A stretch of 64,000 bases of DNA from CAYJLC01 sp044426355 (GTDB lineage Bacteria; Bacillota; Clostridia; Oscillospirales; Butyricicoccaceae), in the NCBI GenBank assembly GCA_044426355.1, contig JAWXUO010000002.1, forward strand, positions 1-64,000, given 5' to 3'. This document shows positions 8,313 through 16,071 of this stretch, one piece after another. Each line of letters opens with the position of its first letter. The first letter of the stretch is position 1. Under the pieces are notes generated by a model, which did no database searches, was not told where the DNA came from, and saw only the letters and a list, made by a program, of their open reading frames with translations. The position numbers and the translations under genes were made by a program.

Positions 8313-8729
8313 GTGCTAATGAAAAAAATAGCTATGATTATGATAATTGCTTTATTAACAAATATTACAGGTTGTACTGAAGAACAAAAAGTTTTCGACT
8401 ATGATTTAACAGAGGCTAGTGCAACCATTGTTTTTTCACAAGTGTATGATATGTTAGTTAATCCTGATTTTTACGAAGATAAAACTTTTAAAATCGAAGG
8501 GGAGTGTCAATTTTTTGACCACCCAATAACAGGAGAAAGACTATATTTTGTTGTTGTAATGGACGCTTTAGGGTGTTGCCCACAAGGTATAGAAGTTATG
8601 TTTAATGATGGAATACAAGCACCAGAAAAATTTTGCAACGTAATTATTGAAGGAACAGGTGCAACAGATGTTGAATTTGATTACACATATTTATTTATTG
8701 ATGTAGAAGATTTACAGGTAACAGCTTAA
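8313..8729 (+). CDS. Small secreted lipoprotein of unknown function
   Basis: The protein is 138 residues with a lipoprotein signal: a short MLMKK start, a hydrophobic stretch and the lipobox ITGC, with the acylated cysteine near residue 21. The mature part of about 115 residues is acidic and carries a conserved-looking MDALGCCPQGIEV segment with adjacent cysteines. AAGGAG lies 6 bases before a GTG at 8313 and 12 bases before an ATG at 8319, so the GTG is the better start. It ends in a strong hairpin. I do not recognise the domain. The CC pair could bind metal or form a disulfide, which is inference only. Confidence 0.75.
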   Translation: MLMKKIAMIMIIALLTNITGCTEEQKVFDYDLTEASATIVFSQVYDMLVNPDFYEDKTFKIEGECQFFDHPITGERLYFVVVMDALGCCPQGIEVMFNDGIQAPEKFCNVIIEGTGATDVEFDYTYLFIDVEDLQVTA

Positions 8730-8736
8730 TAAAAAA

Positions 8737-8768
8737 AGCCTAAAACGTGCAAAACGCTTTAGGCTAAA
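8737..8768. terminator. Bidirectional terminator after the lipoprotein gene
   Basis: AGCCTAAA and TTTAGGCT pair, with an inner CG/CG extension around a TGCAAAA loop. AAAATTTTG follows on the plus strand and TTTTTTTA on the minus strand. It separates the lipoprotein from the convergent permease gene. Confidence 0.75.
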
Positions 8769-8775
8769 ATTTTGT

Positions 8776-10158
8776 TTAATTATCGGTATTTTCTAAATTT
8801 GCTTTTTTAGATGCTTCTATTTTTACACAATGAGCATATGACAGAAGAATTATAACTGCTGAAACGATGATAAAATTTAAAGCTTTTATATTAAAAAATC
8901 CACCAGTGCCAGATGTATTTATGATAGAACCTGCGAAAATTATAAGCGAACCTATAGTTGCAAGAATCGGGAATACACAGCCTTTAAAAATTCCAACAAT
9001 TACACCTTTTTTGTGTAGTTTTAAAACTGCTACATAAAGAGCAATGTAGAAAACATAAGTTACAACGATAGCTATTTCGGAAACATCTGAACCTGTAAGT
9101 AAGTCAAATTTCATTACGAAATAATGTGCAACATACCAGCACATAGAAATTAAAAATGAAGCGATTGCCGAATATACAGGAATATCTAAAGTTTCATCTA
9201 CTTCGTTTATTTTGGGGAATTTTGGAAAAAATCCACGTTCTGCAAGCGAATAAGGTAGACGAATTAGCCCAATAATCAAACCATTTACAGCACCTATCAC
9301 TGAGATTATAACAAAAACTAAGATTAGTTTTGCTCCTAAATCTCCAAAAATTATAGTAGAAGCTTGAGCTACGTGGTCATCTCCTAAAGCTATAATTTGG
9401 TCAGGACCTATTATTGCAGAAATACCGATTAGATAAAGAGAATATATCACTAAAATGAAAATTGGTGATATAACTAAAGCTGTAGGTAGTGCTTTTTTAG
9501 AATTTTTTACCTCGTGTGCTATTGATGTTGCAACTATCCAGCCATCAAAAGAAAACGAAATAGGAACTATAGCAGAGATAAAACCGAATTTTGAAACATT
9601 AGCTACTGTAGGTTCAAGCGTAATGTTTGAAGTATCACCAAAACATAAACCAGCAAATGCAATTAATATTAGTGGAATTATTTTAATTATAGTTGCAGAA
9701 ATTTGCAGGTAGTTACCAAGTTTTTTGCTATAAATATTCAGTAAATAAAGGAAAATTACAATTACTACGCCTATCGCACATTGCAATTCTAAAGTGTTGT
9801 TTACTCCAAAAAGCATTAGTAAATAAATTCCAGAAACCCAAGAAATTATTACTACGAGCGTTGGGTAGTATACCAAAGTATGAAAAAAACCAAAAGAGCC
9901 TGCAAAAGCATTAGACCAAGTTTCTTCCATATAAGTTATAATACCACCAGGTTTATCTGTTAAAAAAGCTAGTTGAGCGATAGATAAACTACCAAAAACG
10001 ATACTAATAGCAGCTATCGTAAAAACGAAAACGCCGAGCCACACGCTACCACCAGTAAAACGTAAAATATCATCTGCTTTAAAGAAAATGCCAGAACCGA
10101 TTACAATACCTATAATCATGGAAATTGCTGTGAATAAGTTGTATTCTTGTTTTTTCAT
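8776..10158 (-). CDS. APC family amino acid permease
   Basis: This integral membrane protein is 460 residues with about twelve hydrophobic spans. It fits the amino acid-polyamine-organocation family, with the N-terminal SMIIGIVIGSGIFFKADDIL signature of span 1 and SFDGWIVATSIAHEVKNSKKALP of span 6. It should import an amino acid by proton or sodium symport or exchange. The substrate is unknown. GAGGAG lies 6 bases before the ATG at 10158; a further upstream ATG at 10212 lies beyond this site. It is divergent from an Lrp regulator and aminotransferase, suggesting control by that Lrp protein. Confidence 0.88.
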   Translation of the reverse strand: MKKQEYNLFTAISMIIGIVIGSGIFFKADDILRFTGGSVWLGVFVFTIAAISIVFGSLSIAQLAFLTDKPGGIITYMEETWSNAFAGSFGFFHTLVYYPTLVVIISWVSGIYLLMLFGVNNTLELQCAIGVVIVIFLYLLNIYSKKLGNYLQISATIIKIIPLILIAFAGLCFGDTSNITLEPTVANVSKFGFISAIVPISFSFDGWIVATSIAHEVKNSKKALPTALVISPIFILVIYSLYLIGISAIIGPDQIIALGDDHVAQASTIIFGDLGAKLILVFVIISVIGAVNGLIIGLIRLPYSLAERGFFPKFPKINEVDETLDIPVYSAIASFLISMCWYVAHYFVMKFDLLTGSDVSEIAIVVTYVFYIALYVAVLKLHKKGVIVGIFKGCVFPILATIGSLIIFAGSIINTSGTGGFFNIKALNFIIVSAVIILLSYAHCVKIEASKKANLENTDN

Positions 10159-10197
10159 ATGTATTCTCCTCGTTATGTTTAAATTTGAATATAAATT

Positions 10198-10232
10198 AAG
10201 GCAACGCATCACAACTAACGGCTCACGCCTTA
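10198..10232 (+). repeat. Short dispersed repeat, copy 2 (CACAACTAACGG type)
   Basis: This copy contains CATCACAACTAACGG, and its ends AAGGC and GCCTT are complementary, so the whole unit can fold. It shares TCACAACTAACGGCT with the copy at 12218-12252. It lies about 250 bases before the Lrp-type gene, in the same orientation as the other three copies. Confidence 0.55.
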
Positions 10233-10398
10233 ATAGTCAACTTTTTTTGCAAATTTTCCGTTACTTTGCATAAAAATCACTTATAAGACGAAAGTATTAC
10301 TGCATAATTTTCGCATAAATTAACGAAAAATTTAACTATTATAGTTATGATGTGTTACTTTAAGTATAACAAATATTTTAAGCAATTACAATAAATAG

Positions 10399-10427
10399 TT
10401 GAAAAAAAATATAAAATAGTTTATAAT
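10399..10427 (+). promoter_or_regulatory. Promoter of the Lrp-aminotransferase unit
   Basis: TTGAAA and TATAAT are separated by 17 bases, about 55 bases before the Lrp-type start codon. Confidence 0.7.
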
Positions 10428-10481
10428 ATAATAAATATGACTGATTTTTAATATATAATATATAGAAAAAGGAGATTTTTA

Positions 10482-10958
10482 ATGGATAAAATTTTAAAGT
10501 TGCTTAAAAAAAATGCTAGAATGTCAGTAGAAGACATGGCATTAGCTACATCTATGAGTATAGAGGAAGTGACGCAAACTATAAAAAAACTAGAGCAAGA
10601 AAAAGTTATTTTAGGTTATTACCCAGTTTTAAATTTGAATGTGATAGACGAACCTAACGTTACAGCTTTAGTTGAGATAAAATTTAGCTTAAACGATAAA
10701 ATAGGATTTCAAGAATTATCAAATACTATAGCTAATATGGACGAAGTAGACAGCGTACATTTAGTTTCTGGTGGCTATGATTTATGTATAGTTATGCGTG
10801 GTAAAGATATTCAAGAGATAGCTTTTTTTGTTAATGAAAAACTATCATCTATGGAATGTGTGCTTTCTACAAATACACATTTTGTGCTAAAAACTTTTAA
10901 AGAGCATGGGTATCACACAGCAGACAGAAAGACTGATAAACGGGAGGTTATGTTATAA
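10482..10958 (+). CDS. Lrp/AsnC family transcriptional regulator
   Basis: The protein is 158 residues. A winged helix-turn-helix lies near residues 5-55 (MDKILKLLKKNARMSVEDMA and SIEEVTQTIKKLEQEKVILGY). A RAM/ACT-like ligand-binding domain follows from about 65 to 140 (ALVEIKF, VDSVHLVSGGYDLCIVM). It probably responds to an amino acid and controls neighbouring amino acid genes. AAGGAG precedes the ATG. Its stop overlaps the aminotransferase start as TAATG, so the two are translated together. The divergent amino acid permease is a likely second target, by inference from position. Confidence 0.92.
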   Translation: MDKILKLLKKNARMSVEDMALATSMSIEEVTQTIKKLEQEKVILGYYPVLNLNVIDEPNVTALVEIKFSLNDKIGFQELSNTIANMDEVDSVHLVSGGYDLCIVMRGKDIQEIAFFVNEKLSSMECVLSTNTHFVLKTFKEHGYHTADRKTDKREVML

Positions 10959-12130
10959 TGTTAGATTATAACTCACTATATTCAGATAGAAATAAGGCGA
11001 TGAAACCCTCAGGTATAAGAAAATTTTTCGATATAGTTGCAACTATGGAAGGGGCAATATCTTTAGGTGTTGGCGAACCAGACTTTGAAACACCGTGGCA
11101 AGCTCGCCGTTCTGCTGTAAAATCTATCGAAAATGGATACACTTTTTATACTTCTAATGCAGGTCTTCTTGATTTAAGAAACGAGATTTCTAGATTTATA
11201 AATGACAATTACAATGTAAATTATAACCCACAAGATGAAATTTTAATAACAGTTGGTGGTTCAGAGGCTATAGATAATGCTTTGCGTAGCTTTATAAACG
11301 AAGGCGACGAAGTTTTAATTCCTGAACCGTCTTTTGTGTGCTACACACCATTAACTATTTCAGCAGGTGGCGTACCAGTTGTAATTCAAACAAAAGTTTG
11401 TGATGAATTTCGCCTGACTGCAAAGGATTTGAAAGAAGCTATTACAGAAAAAACTAAAATTTTGATATTGCCATATCCATCAAACCCGACAGGAGCTATA
11501 ATGGAGAGGGAACATCTTGAAGAAATAGCAGAAGTTTTGAGAGATACTAATATTATAGTAATTTCGGACGAAATTTATGCCGATTTGAATTATTATAGTA
11601 AGCACGTTTGTTTTTCAGAGCTTGAGGGAATGCGAGAACGCACGATAGTTATATCTGGATTTTCTAAATCTTTTGCAATGACAGGTTGGCGACTTGGATA
11701 TGCACTCGCTCCAAAAGAGCTTTTATCACCAATTTTAAAAATGCACCAGTTTGGCATTATGAGTGCACCTACAGCAAGTCAATTTGCAGGAATTACAGCA
11801 CTTACTAGTTGCACGGACTATATAGAAGAAATGAAAAGTGAATATAATTTGCGACGAACGTATCTTTTAAACCAATTTAAAAGACTGGGTTTACCTTGTT
11901 TTGAAGCAAAAGGAGCATTTTATTTGTTTCCATCAATTAAGCACACAGGACTTTCTTCGGAAGAATTTTGCGAAAAATTGTTATATTCTAAAAAATTAGC
12001 AATAGTTCCTGGTAATGCTTTTGGCGAATGTGGGGAAGGCTTTGTGCGTATTTCATATTCATATTCATTCGAGCATTTGCAAGAAGCAATTGTAAGACTA
12101 GAAGAATTTTTAAAAGAGTTAAGTGAATAG
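10958..12130 (+). CDS. PLP-dependent class I/II aminotransferase
   Basis: This 390-residue fold-type I aminotransferase has LGVGEPDFETPW near the N-terminus, the PYPSNPTGAIM substrate segment, SDEIYADLNY, and the PLP lysine K237 in SGFSKSFAMTGWRLGYA. It resembles the PatA/AspB subgroup that uses aromatic, aspartate or acetyl-diaminopimelate-type substrates. The exact substrate cannot be told. The gene overlaps the Lrp-type regulator by one base, so regulator and enzyme are made together. A hairpin terminator follows 8 bases after the stop. Confidence 0.9.
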   Translation: MLDYNSLYSDRNKAMKPSGIRKFFDIVATMEGAISLGVGEPDFETPWQARRSAVKSIENGYTFYTSNAGLLDLRNEISRFINDNYNVNYNPQDEILITVGGSEAIDNALRSFINEGDEVLIPEPSFVCYTPLTISAGGVPVVIQTKVCDEFRLTAKDLKEAITEKTKILILPYPSNPTGAIMEREHLEEIAEVLRDTNIIVISDEIYADLNYYSKHVCFSELEGMRERTIVISGFSKSFAMTGWRLGYALAPKELLSPILKMHQFGIMSAPTASQFAGITALTSCTDYIEEMKSEYNLRRTYLLNQFKRLGLPCFEAKGAFYLFPSIKHTGLSSEEFCEKLLYSKKLAIVPGNAFGECGEGFVRISYSYSFEHLQEAIVRLEEFLKELSE

Positions 12131-12137
12131 AATTTAT

Positions 12138-12172
12138 TTAGGGCGAAGAAAAATTTTTTCGTCCTAATTTTT
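12138..12172 (+). terminator. Terminator after the aminotransferase
   Basis: TTAGG-CGAA and TTCG-CCTAA arms form a long AT-rich hairpin (12138-12166) followed by TTTTTATT. Confidence 0.7.
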
Positions 12173-12217
12173 ATTAATTCTATGGTTTGAATTTGTTTTT
12201 TGTGGCAAAATAAATAT

Positions 12218-12252
12218 AAGGCAATACCTCACAACTAACGGCTTACCCCATA
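12218..12252 (+). repeat. Short dispersed repeat, copy 3 (CCTCACAACTAACGG type)
   Basis: This is the cleanest copy: AAGGCAATACCTC followed by ACAACTAACGGCTTACC. It ends 14 bases before the AI-2E transporter start codon, immediately before the AAGGAGG ribosome binding site, so it forms the leader of that mRNA. Confidence 0.6.
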
Positions 12253-12265
12253 AAAAGGAGGAAAT

Positions 12266-13366
12266 ATGGAAAAATTAACATTTAAAAAGCTATTAATTTT
12301 AATACCATATACTGTGTTGTTACTTTTATGTTGTATTAATTTCAGTTTGATTTTAAAAGGAGTTTATACTTTTTTTAGAATAATTTCACCGTTTATAACA
12401 GCTTTATGCATAGCTTTTGTGGTGAATTTACCACTAAAAAAAATAGAGCCACATCTCTCGAAAAAACTAAAACCAAAAATAAGGAGAGGGATTTCGATTT
12501 TTTTATCAATTTTGATTATAATTATATTTTTCACAACGATTTTTATCTTTTTAGTGCCACAAATTAATACAAGCATTAGTACTTTGCGTGAAATTTTACC
12601 AGCTTATATAGAAAATATGAAAAATTATATATTCGATTTAGCAGTACGAATGGATTTTTCTACAGAAATTTTAAATAGAATATCAGCACATTTTGAAGGA
12701 ATTATAAATTTTGCAGGTGCGTATGTTTTTGAAGCAATACCAAAAATTTTTAGTTTTACTATGGGTGTAGCAAATGGTACAATAAACTTTTTTATAGGAT
12801 TTATTGCATCTTTTTATCTATTATCGGCAAAAGAATCTATGATAATAGGATTAAAACGTCTTATAAGAGCAGTTTTTTCAGAAAAAATATCAAATTATCT
12901 TATGCACGTAGGCGAAGTTTCTAATAAAACTTTCGAGGCATTTATAACAGGTCAACTAACAGAATCGTGTATACTCGGCTCGCTATGTACTATAGGTTTA
13001 TTTATTTTGCAGATAGAATATGCAGTTTTGATAGGCGTTGTTGTCGGAGTTTCGAGCTTAATTCCAATTTTTGGCTCAATTTTAGGGACAATTCCTTGCG
13101 TACTTTTATTATTTGTAATTAGTCCTCAACAAGCAATTATATTTTTAATATTTATATTTATTTTGCAACAGCTAGAGGGCGATATAATTTATCCAAGAGT
13201 TGTCGGAAAATCAATAGGTATATCGGGTTTTTGGGTTATGTTTGCAATGATTTTAGGTGGAAGTTTAATCGGAGTTTTTGGACTTATTATAGGGATACCT
13301 ATTTTTGCAATTTTCTATGCGTTGGTATCTGAATGGGTAGATAAAAAACTTGAAAATAAAAACTAA
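12266..13366 (+). CDS. AI-2E/PerM family transporter
   Basis: This membrane protein is 366 residues with about eight hydrophobic segments. Two spans lie near 10-55 and the cluster from about 150 to 355 includes ILGSLCTIGLFILQIEYAVLIG and the family segment SLIPIFGSILGTIPCVLL. It belongs to the PerM/YdjX-like AI-2E family. Members include autoinducer-2 exporters and sodium/proton antiporters, so the substrate is open. AAGGAGG precedes the ATG. Its 3' untranslated region contains copy A of the 115-bp structured repeat, then a terminator. Confidence 0.85.
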   Translation: MEKLTFKKLLILIPYTVLLLLCCINFSLILKGVYTFFRIISPFITALCIAFVVNLPLKKIEPHLSKKLKPKIRRGISIFLSILIIIIFFTTIFIFLVPQINTSISTLREILPAYIENMKNYIFDLAVRMDFSTEILNRISAHFEGIINFAGAYVFEAIPKIFSFTMGVANGTINFFIGFIASFYLLSAKESMIIGLKRLIRAVFSEKISNYLMHVGEVSNKTFEAFITGQLTESCILGSLCTIGLFILQIEYAVLIGVVVGVSSLIPIFGSILGTIPCVLLLFVISPQQAIIFLIFIFILQQLEGDIIYPRVVGKSIGISGFWVMFAMILGGSLIGVFGLIIGIPIFAIFYALVSEWVDKKLENKN

Positions 13367-13367
13367 A

Positions 13368-13482
13368 TTATCTAAAAATCACACTTGAATTGCGTTTATG
13401 GAAGTAAATCGAGATTTTTAATATTAAAGCCTAAAATCGCTGTCGAAATAGCGAAAACTCCCTTGGATTTTGAAAAAATTAA
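13368..13482 (+). repeat. Structured intergenic repeat, copy A
   Basis: The reverse complement of this segment aligns over its full length with 36157-36273, at roughly 70% identity by eye. Both copies share GGTTTTAGATAA-like ends, a TTTCGACAGCGATTT core and three potential stems: an outer stem (GGGAGT with ACTTCC here), an AT-rich hairpin, and CGCT-AGCG with a TTCG-type loop. Read on the plus strand it lies one base after the AI-2E gene stop and before the terminator at 13498. Strand assignment is not certain. Confidence 0.65.
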
Positions 13483-13497
13483 CTAAAACACAAAATT

Positions 13498-13525
13498 AAA
13501 GCTGTCACAATAGTGACAGCTTTTT
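13498..13525. terminator. Bidirectional terminator between the AI-2E transporter and ftsH
   Basis: AAAGCTGTCAC and GTGACAGCTTT form an 11-bp stem around AATA, followed by TTTTTAG on the plus strand and TTTAATTTTG on the minus strand. Confidence 0.85.
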
Positions 13526-13536
13526 AGCGTTATAAA

Positions 13537-15510
13537 TTATTTTTCTGTGTTATCTGTAGTATCTTCTTTAGCAATTTCTACCGTAGTATCTTCAGTTTTG
13601 CTTTCACTTGATAAATCAATAGTATCAGTAATTTCTTTAGATTCACTAGAAAGTTCTACTTTTGGATATTCTCTTTTTGGTAAATCATCTAAAATTTCAC
13701 CATCAAATAATTTTTCAAAAACATCTCCGTCGATAACTTCATTTCGAATTAAAAATTCTGCAACATTTGCAAGACGGTCCATGTTATTATAAAGCATTTT
13801 TTCGCATTTATCGTATGCATCAGCAATAATATCTTGAACTTCTTTGTCTATAACAGAAGCTGTATGGTCAGACATATTTTGGTTTGAACCAAAATTTCTA
13901 CCTAAAAATACTTCGTTAGGGTCGCTTGAATAGTTTATAGTACCAACTTTTTCGCTCATACCATAGCGAGTTACCATGTTGCGAGCAATTTTTGTAGCTC
14001 TTTCTATATCGTTAGAAGCACCTGTAGAAATATCGCCAATAACAAGTTGTTCTGCAACACGACCAGCTAAAAGCACCATAAGTTCTTCTTCCATGCGAAT
14101 TTTTGACGTGTAGAACAAGTCTTCTTGAGGTAGACTTAGAGTAAAACCGCCAGCACGCCCACGAGGGATTATAGATACTTGGTGTACAGGGTCTTGGTTT
14201 GGCATAAGTTTTGTGATAACGGCATGACCTGCTTCGTGATATGCTGTAAGTTTTTTCTCATGGTCATTCATAACACGGCTTTTTTTCTCAGTACCCATAA
14301 TTACTTTTAAGAATGAATCTTGAATATCTTCAATATCAATAAGTGGTTTAGAACGACGAGCTGCAAGCAAAGCTGCTTCGTTTAATAAATTTTCAAGGTC
14401 TGCACCAGTGAAACCAGGAGTAGTTTTTGCAATATCTGCAAGGTCTAAATCTTCTTTTAATTTCTTGTTTTTTGCATGAACTTTTAAGATAGCTTCTCTA
14501 TCAGTAATGTCAGGAGCACCAACATATACTTGTCTGTCGAAACGTCCAGGACGTAAAATCGCAGGGTCTAAAATATCTGCACGGTTAGTTGCTGCAATAA
14601 CAATTACTCCAGCGTTTATACCAAAACCGTCCATTTCAACTAGTAGTTGGTTTAGCGTTTGCTCACGTTCATCGTGTCCACCACCAACACCAGCACCACG
14701 TTGACGACCAACAGCGTCGATTTCGTCTATAAAAATAATAGCAGGTTGCGTTTTTTTGGCTTGTGCAAATAAATCACGAACACGTGATGCACCAACACCG
14801 ACATATAATTCTACAAAGTCCGAACCAGATATGCTAAGAAACGGAACTCCAGCCTCGCCAGCAACAGCTTTTGCTAAAAGTGTTTTACCAGTACCTGGAG
14901 GGCCTACTAAAAGAACTCCTTTTGGTATTCTTGCACCTAAATCAATATATTTTTGTGGATTTTTAAGAAAATCTACGATTTCTACAAGTTCAGCTTTTTC
15001 TTCTTCTGAGCCTGCAACGTCTGAAAAACGAACTTTAAGGTCGCCTTCTGATGCAATTTTTGCTTTAGATTTACCAAAGCTCATTGCAGATTTTCCACCA
15101 CCGTCTTGTCTTTTAAGCATTACAAACCACACAACACCTAATACTAAGAAAAGTATTAAATATGGTGCTAAAGTTGCTAAAAGATACATATTTGTATCAC
15201 TACTGTAGTCATAATCTTGTAAAATGCCATCAATAGTTTGAGAATAAATTAATTCTCCTAAGTCATTTACGAAGATGCTAATGCTTGCAAGTTCGTGTGT
15301 TACAATATCGCCAGTTGTAAGCTTTAAAGTAAGGTCAGAACCCACTACGTCAAAGGATTGAACCTTTTCGTTATTAAAATATTTTACTACATCAGAGTAA
15401 ACGACTATATTTGGCGTAGCTGACATTTGCAAAGCTAAAAAGCTTCCGAAAACTATTAGTAAAAGAACTATATACGCCCCAAATCCATTTACTTTTTTAT
15501 TGTTATCCAA
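13537..15510 (-). CDS. ftsH: ATP-dependent zinc metalloprotease FtsH
   Basis: FtsH is a membrane-anchored AAA+ protease that degrades misfolded membrane proteins and regulators. The protein is 657 residues. Two spans lie near 10-27 and 112-133 around a short external domain. The AAA module has the Walker A GPPGTGKT near 205, Walker B IIFIDEIDAVG and the second region of homology with ATNRADILDPAILRPGRFDR. The zinc motif HEAGH lies near 423. An acidic tail of about 45 residues ends the protein. The start is a TTG with AAGGAG 10 bases upstream. It closes the tilS-hpt-ftsH arrangement common in Firmicutes. Confidence 0.96.
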   Translation of the reverse strand: MDNNKKVNGFGAYIVLLLIVFGSFLALQMSATPNIVVYSDVVKYFNNEKVQSFDVVGSDLTLKLTTGDIVTHELASISIFVNDLGELIYSQTIDGILQDYDYSSDTNMYLLATLAPYLILFLVLGVVWFVMLKRQDGGGKSAMSFGKSKAKIASEGDLKVRFSDVAGSEEEKAELVEIVDFLKNPQKYIDLGARIPKGVLLVGPPGTGKTLLAKAVAGEAGVPFLSISGSDFVELYVGVGASRVRDLFAQAKKTQPAIIFIDEIDAVGRQRGAGVGGGHDEREQTLNQLLVEMDGFGINAGVIVIAATNRADILDPAILRPGRFDRQVYVGAPDITDREAILKVHAKNKKLKEDLDLADIAKTTPGFTGADLENLLNEAALLAARRSKPLIDIEDIQDSFLKVIMGTEKKSRVMNDHEKKLTAYHEAGHAVITKLMPNQDPVHQVSIIPRGRAGGFTLSLPQEDLFYTSKIRMEEELMVLLAGRVAEQLVIGDISTGASNDIERATKIARNMVTRYGMSEKVGTINYSSDPNEVFLGRNFGSNQNMSDHTASVIDKEVQDIIADAYDKCEKMLYNNMDRLANVAEFLIRNEVIDGDVFEKLFDGEILDDLPKREYPKVELSSESKEITDTIDLSSESKTEDTTVEIAKEDTTDNTEK

Positions 15511-15531
15511 AAAAATTCACTCCTTTTTGTT

Positions 15532-16071
15532 TTATTTTGCATATACTTCAGGTTTTAAAATACCTAAGTATGGTAGATTTCTATATTTTTCTGCGTAGTC
15601 TAGACCATAGCCTACTACAAATTCATCGGCTATGTCATAACCATTATATTTTACAAAAACATTTGCTTTGCGACGAGATGGTTTGTTTAAAAATGTACAA
15701 ATTTCAATAGATCTCGCACCTCTTTTTTCTAAAATAGAAGTGATATAGCTTAGGGTAACGCCACTATCTAGGATATCTTCTACTAAAATTACATCTCTAC
15801 CTTGAATAGATGTAACAAGGTCTTTTATAATTTGCACTTCTCCAGAAGTCGTAGTTTCTAAACCATAGCTTGAAACTACAATAAAATCTATTTCGCAAGG
15901 CACTGTAATTTTACGAACAAGGTCTGCCATGAAAATGAAAGAACCTTTTAAAACACTCACGATGATAGGGTTTCTATCTATATAGTCAGCACTTATAGCA
16001 CTTCCAAGTTTTCTTGTAATTTCTTCTATTTCTCTTTCGGTGTAGAGAACTTCTTTAATATCATTTTTCAT
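15532..16071 (-). CDS. hpt: Hypoxanthine phosphoribosyltransferase
   Basis: This enzyme salvages hypoxanthine, and usually guanine, with PRPP to give IMP or GMP. The protein is 179 residues, the standard length. It shows the PRPP-binding loop VILVEDILDSGVTLSY, PIIVSVLKGSFIFMADL and the C-terminal DEFVVGYGLDYAEKYRNLPYLG. The ATG at 16071 has AGGAG 9 bases upstream, inside the end of tilS, with which it overlaps by 11 bases. A more upstream in-frame start would lie deep in tilS and is not supported. It sits between tilS and ftsH, as in many Firmicutes. Confidence 0.95.
   Translation of the reverse strand: MKNDIKEVLYTEREIEEITRKLGSAISADYIDRNPIIVSVLKGSFIFMADLVRKITVPCEIDFIVVSSYGLETTTSGEVQIIKDLVTSIQGRDVILVEDILDSGVTLSYITSILEKRGARSIEICTFLNKPSRRKANVFVKYNGYDIADEFVVGYGLDYAEKYRNLPYLGILKPEVYAK

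Larger units (their letters stand above)
10159..10481. other. Divergent intergenic region between permease and lrp-like gene
   Basis: The 323-base gap holds a copy of the short dispersed repeat (10198-10232), then an AT-rich stretch with several short inverted words. The plus-strand promoter lies at 10399-10427. An Lrp-type regulator could bind here, but I see no clear operator. No coding frame is convincing. Confidence 0.6.
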
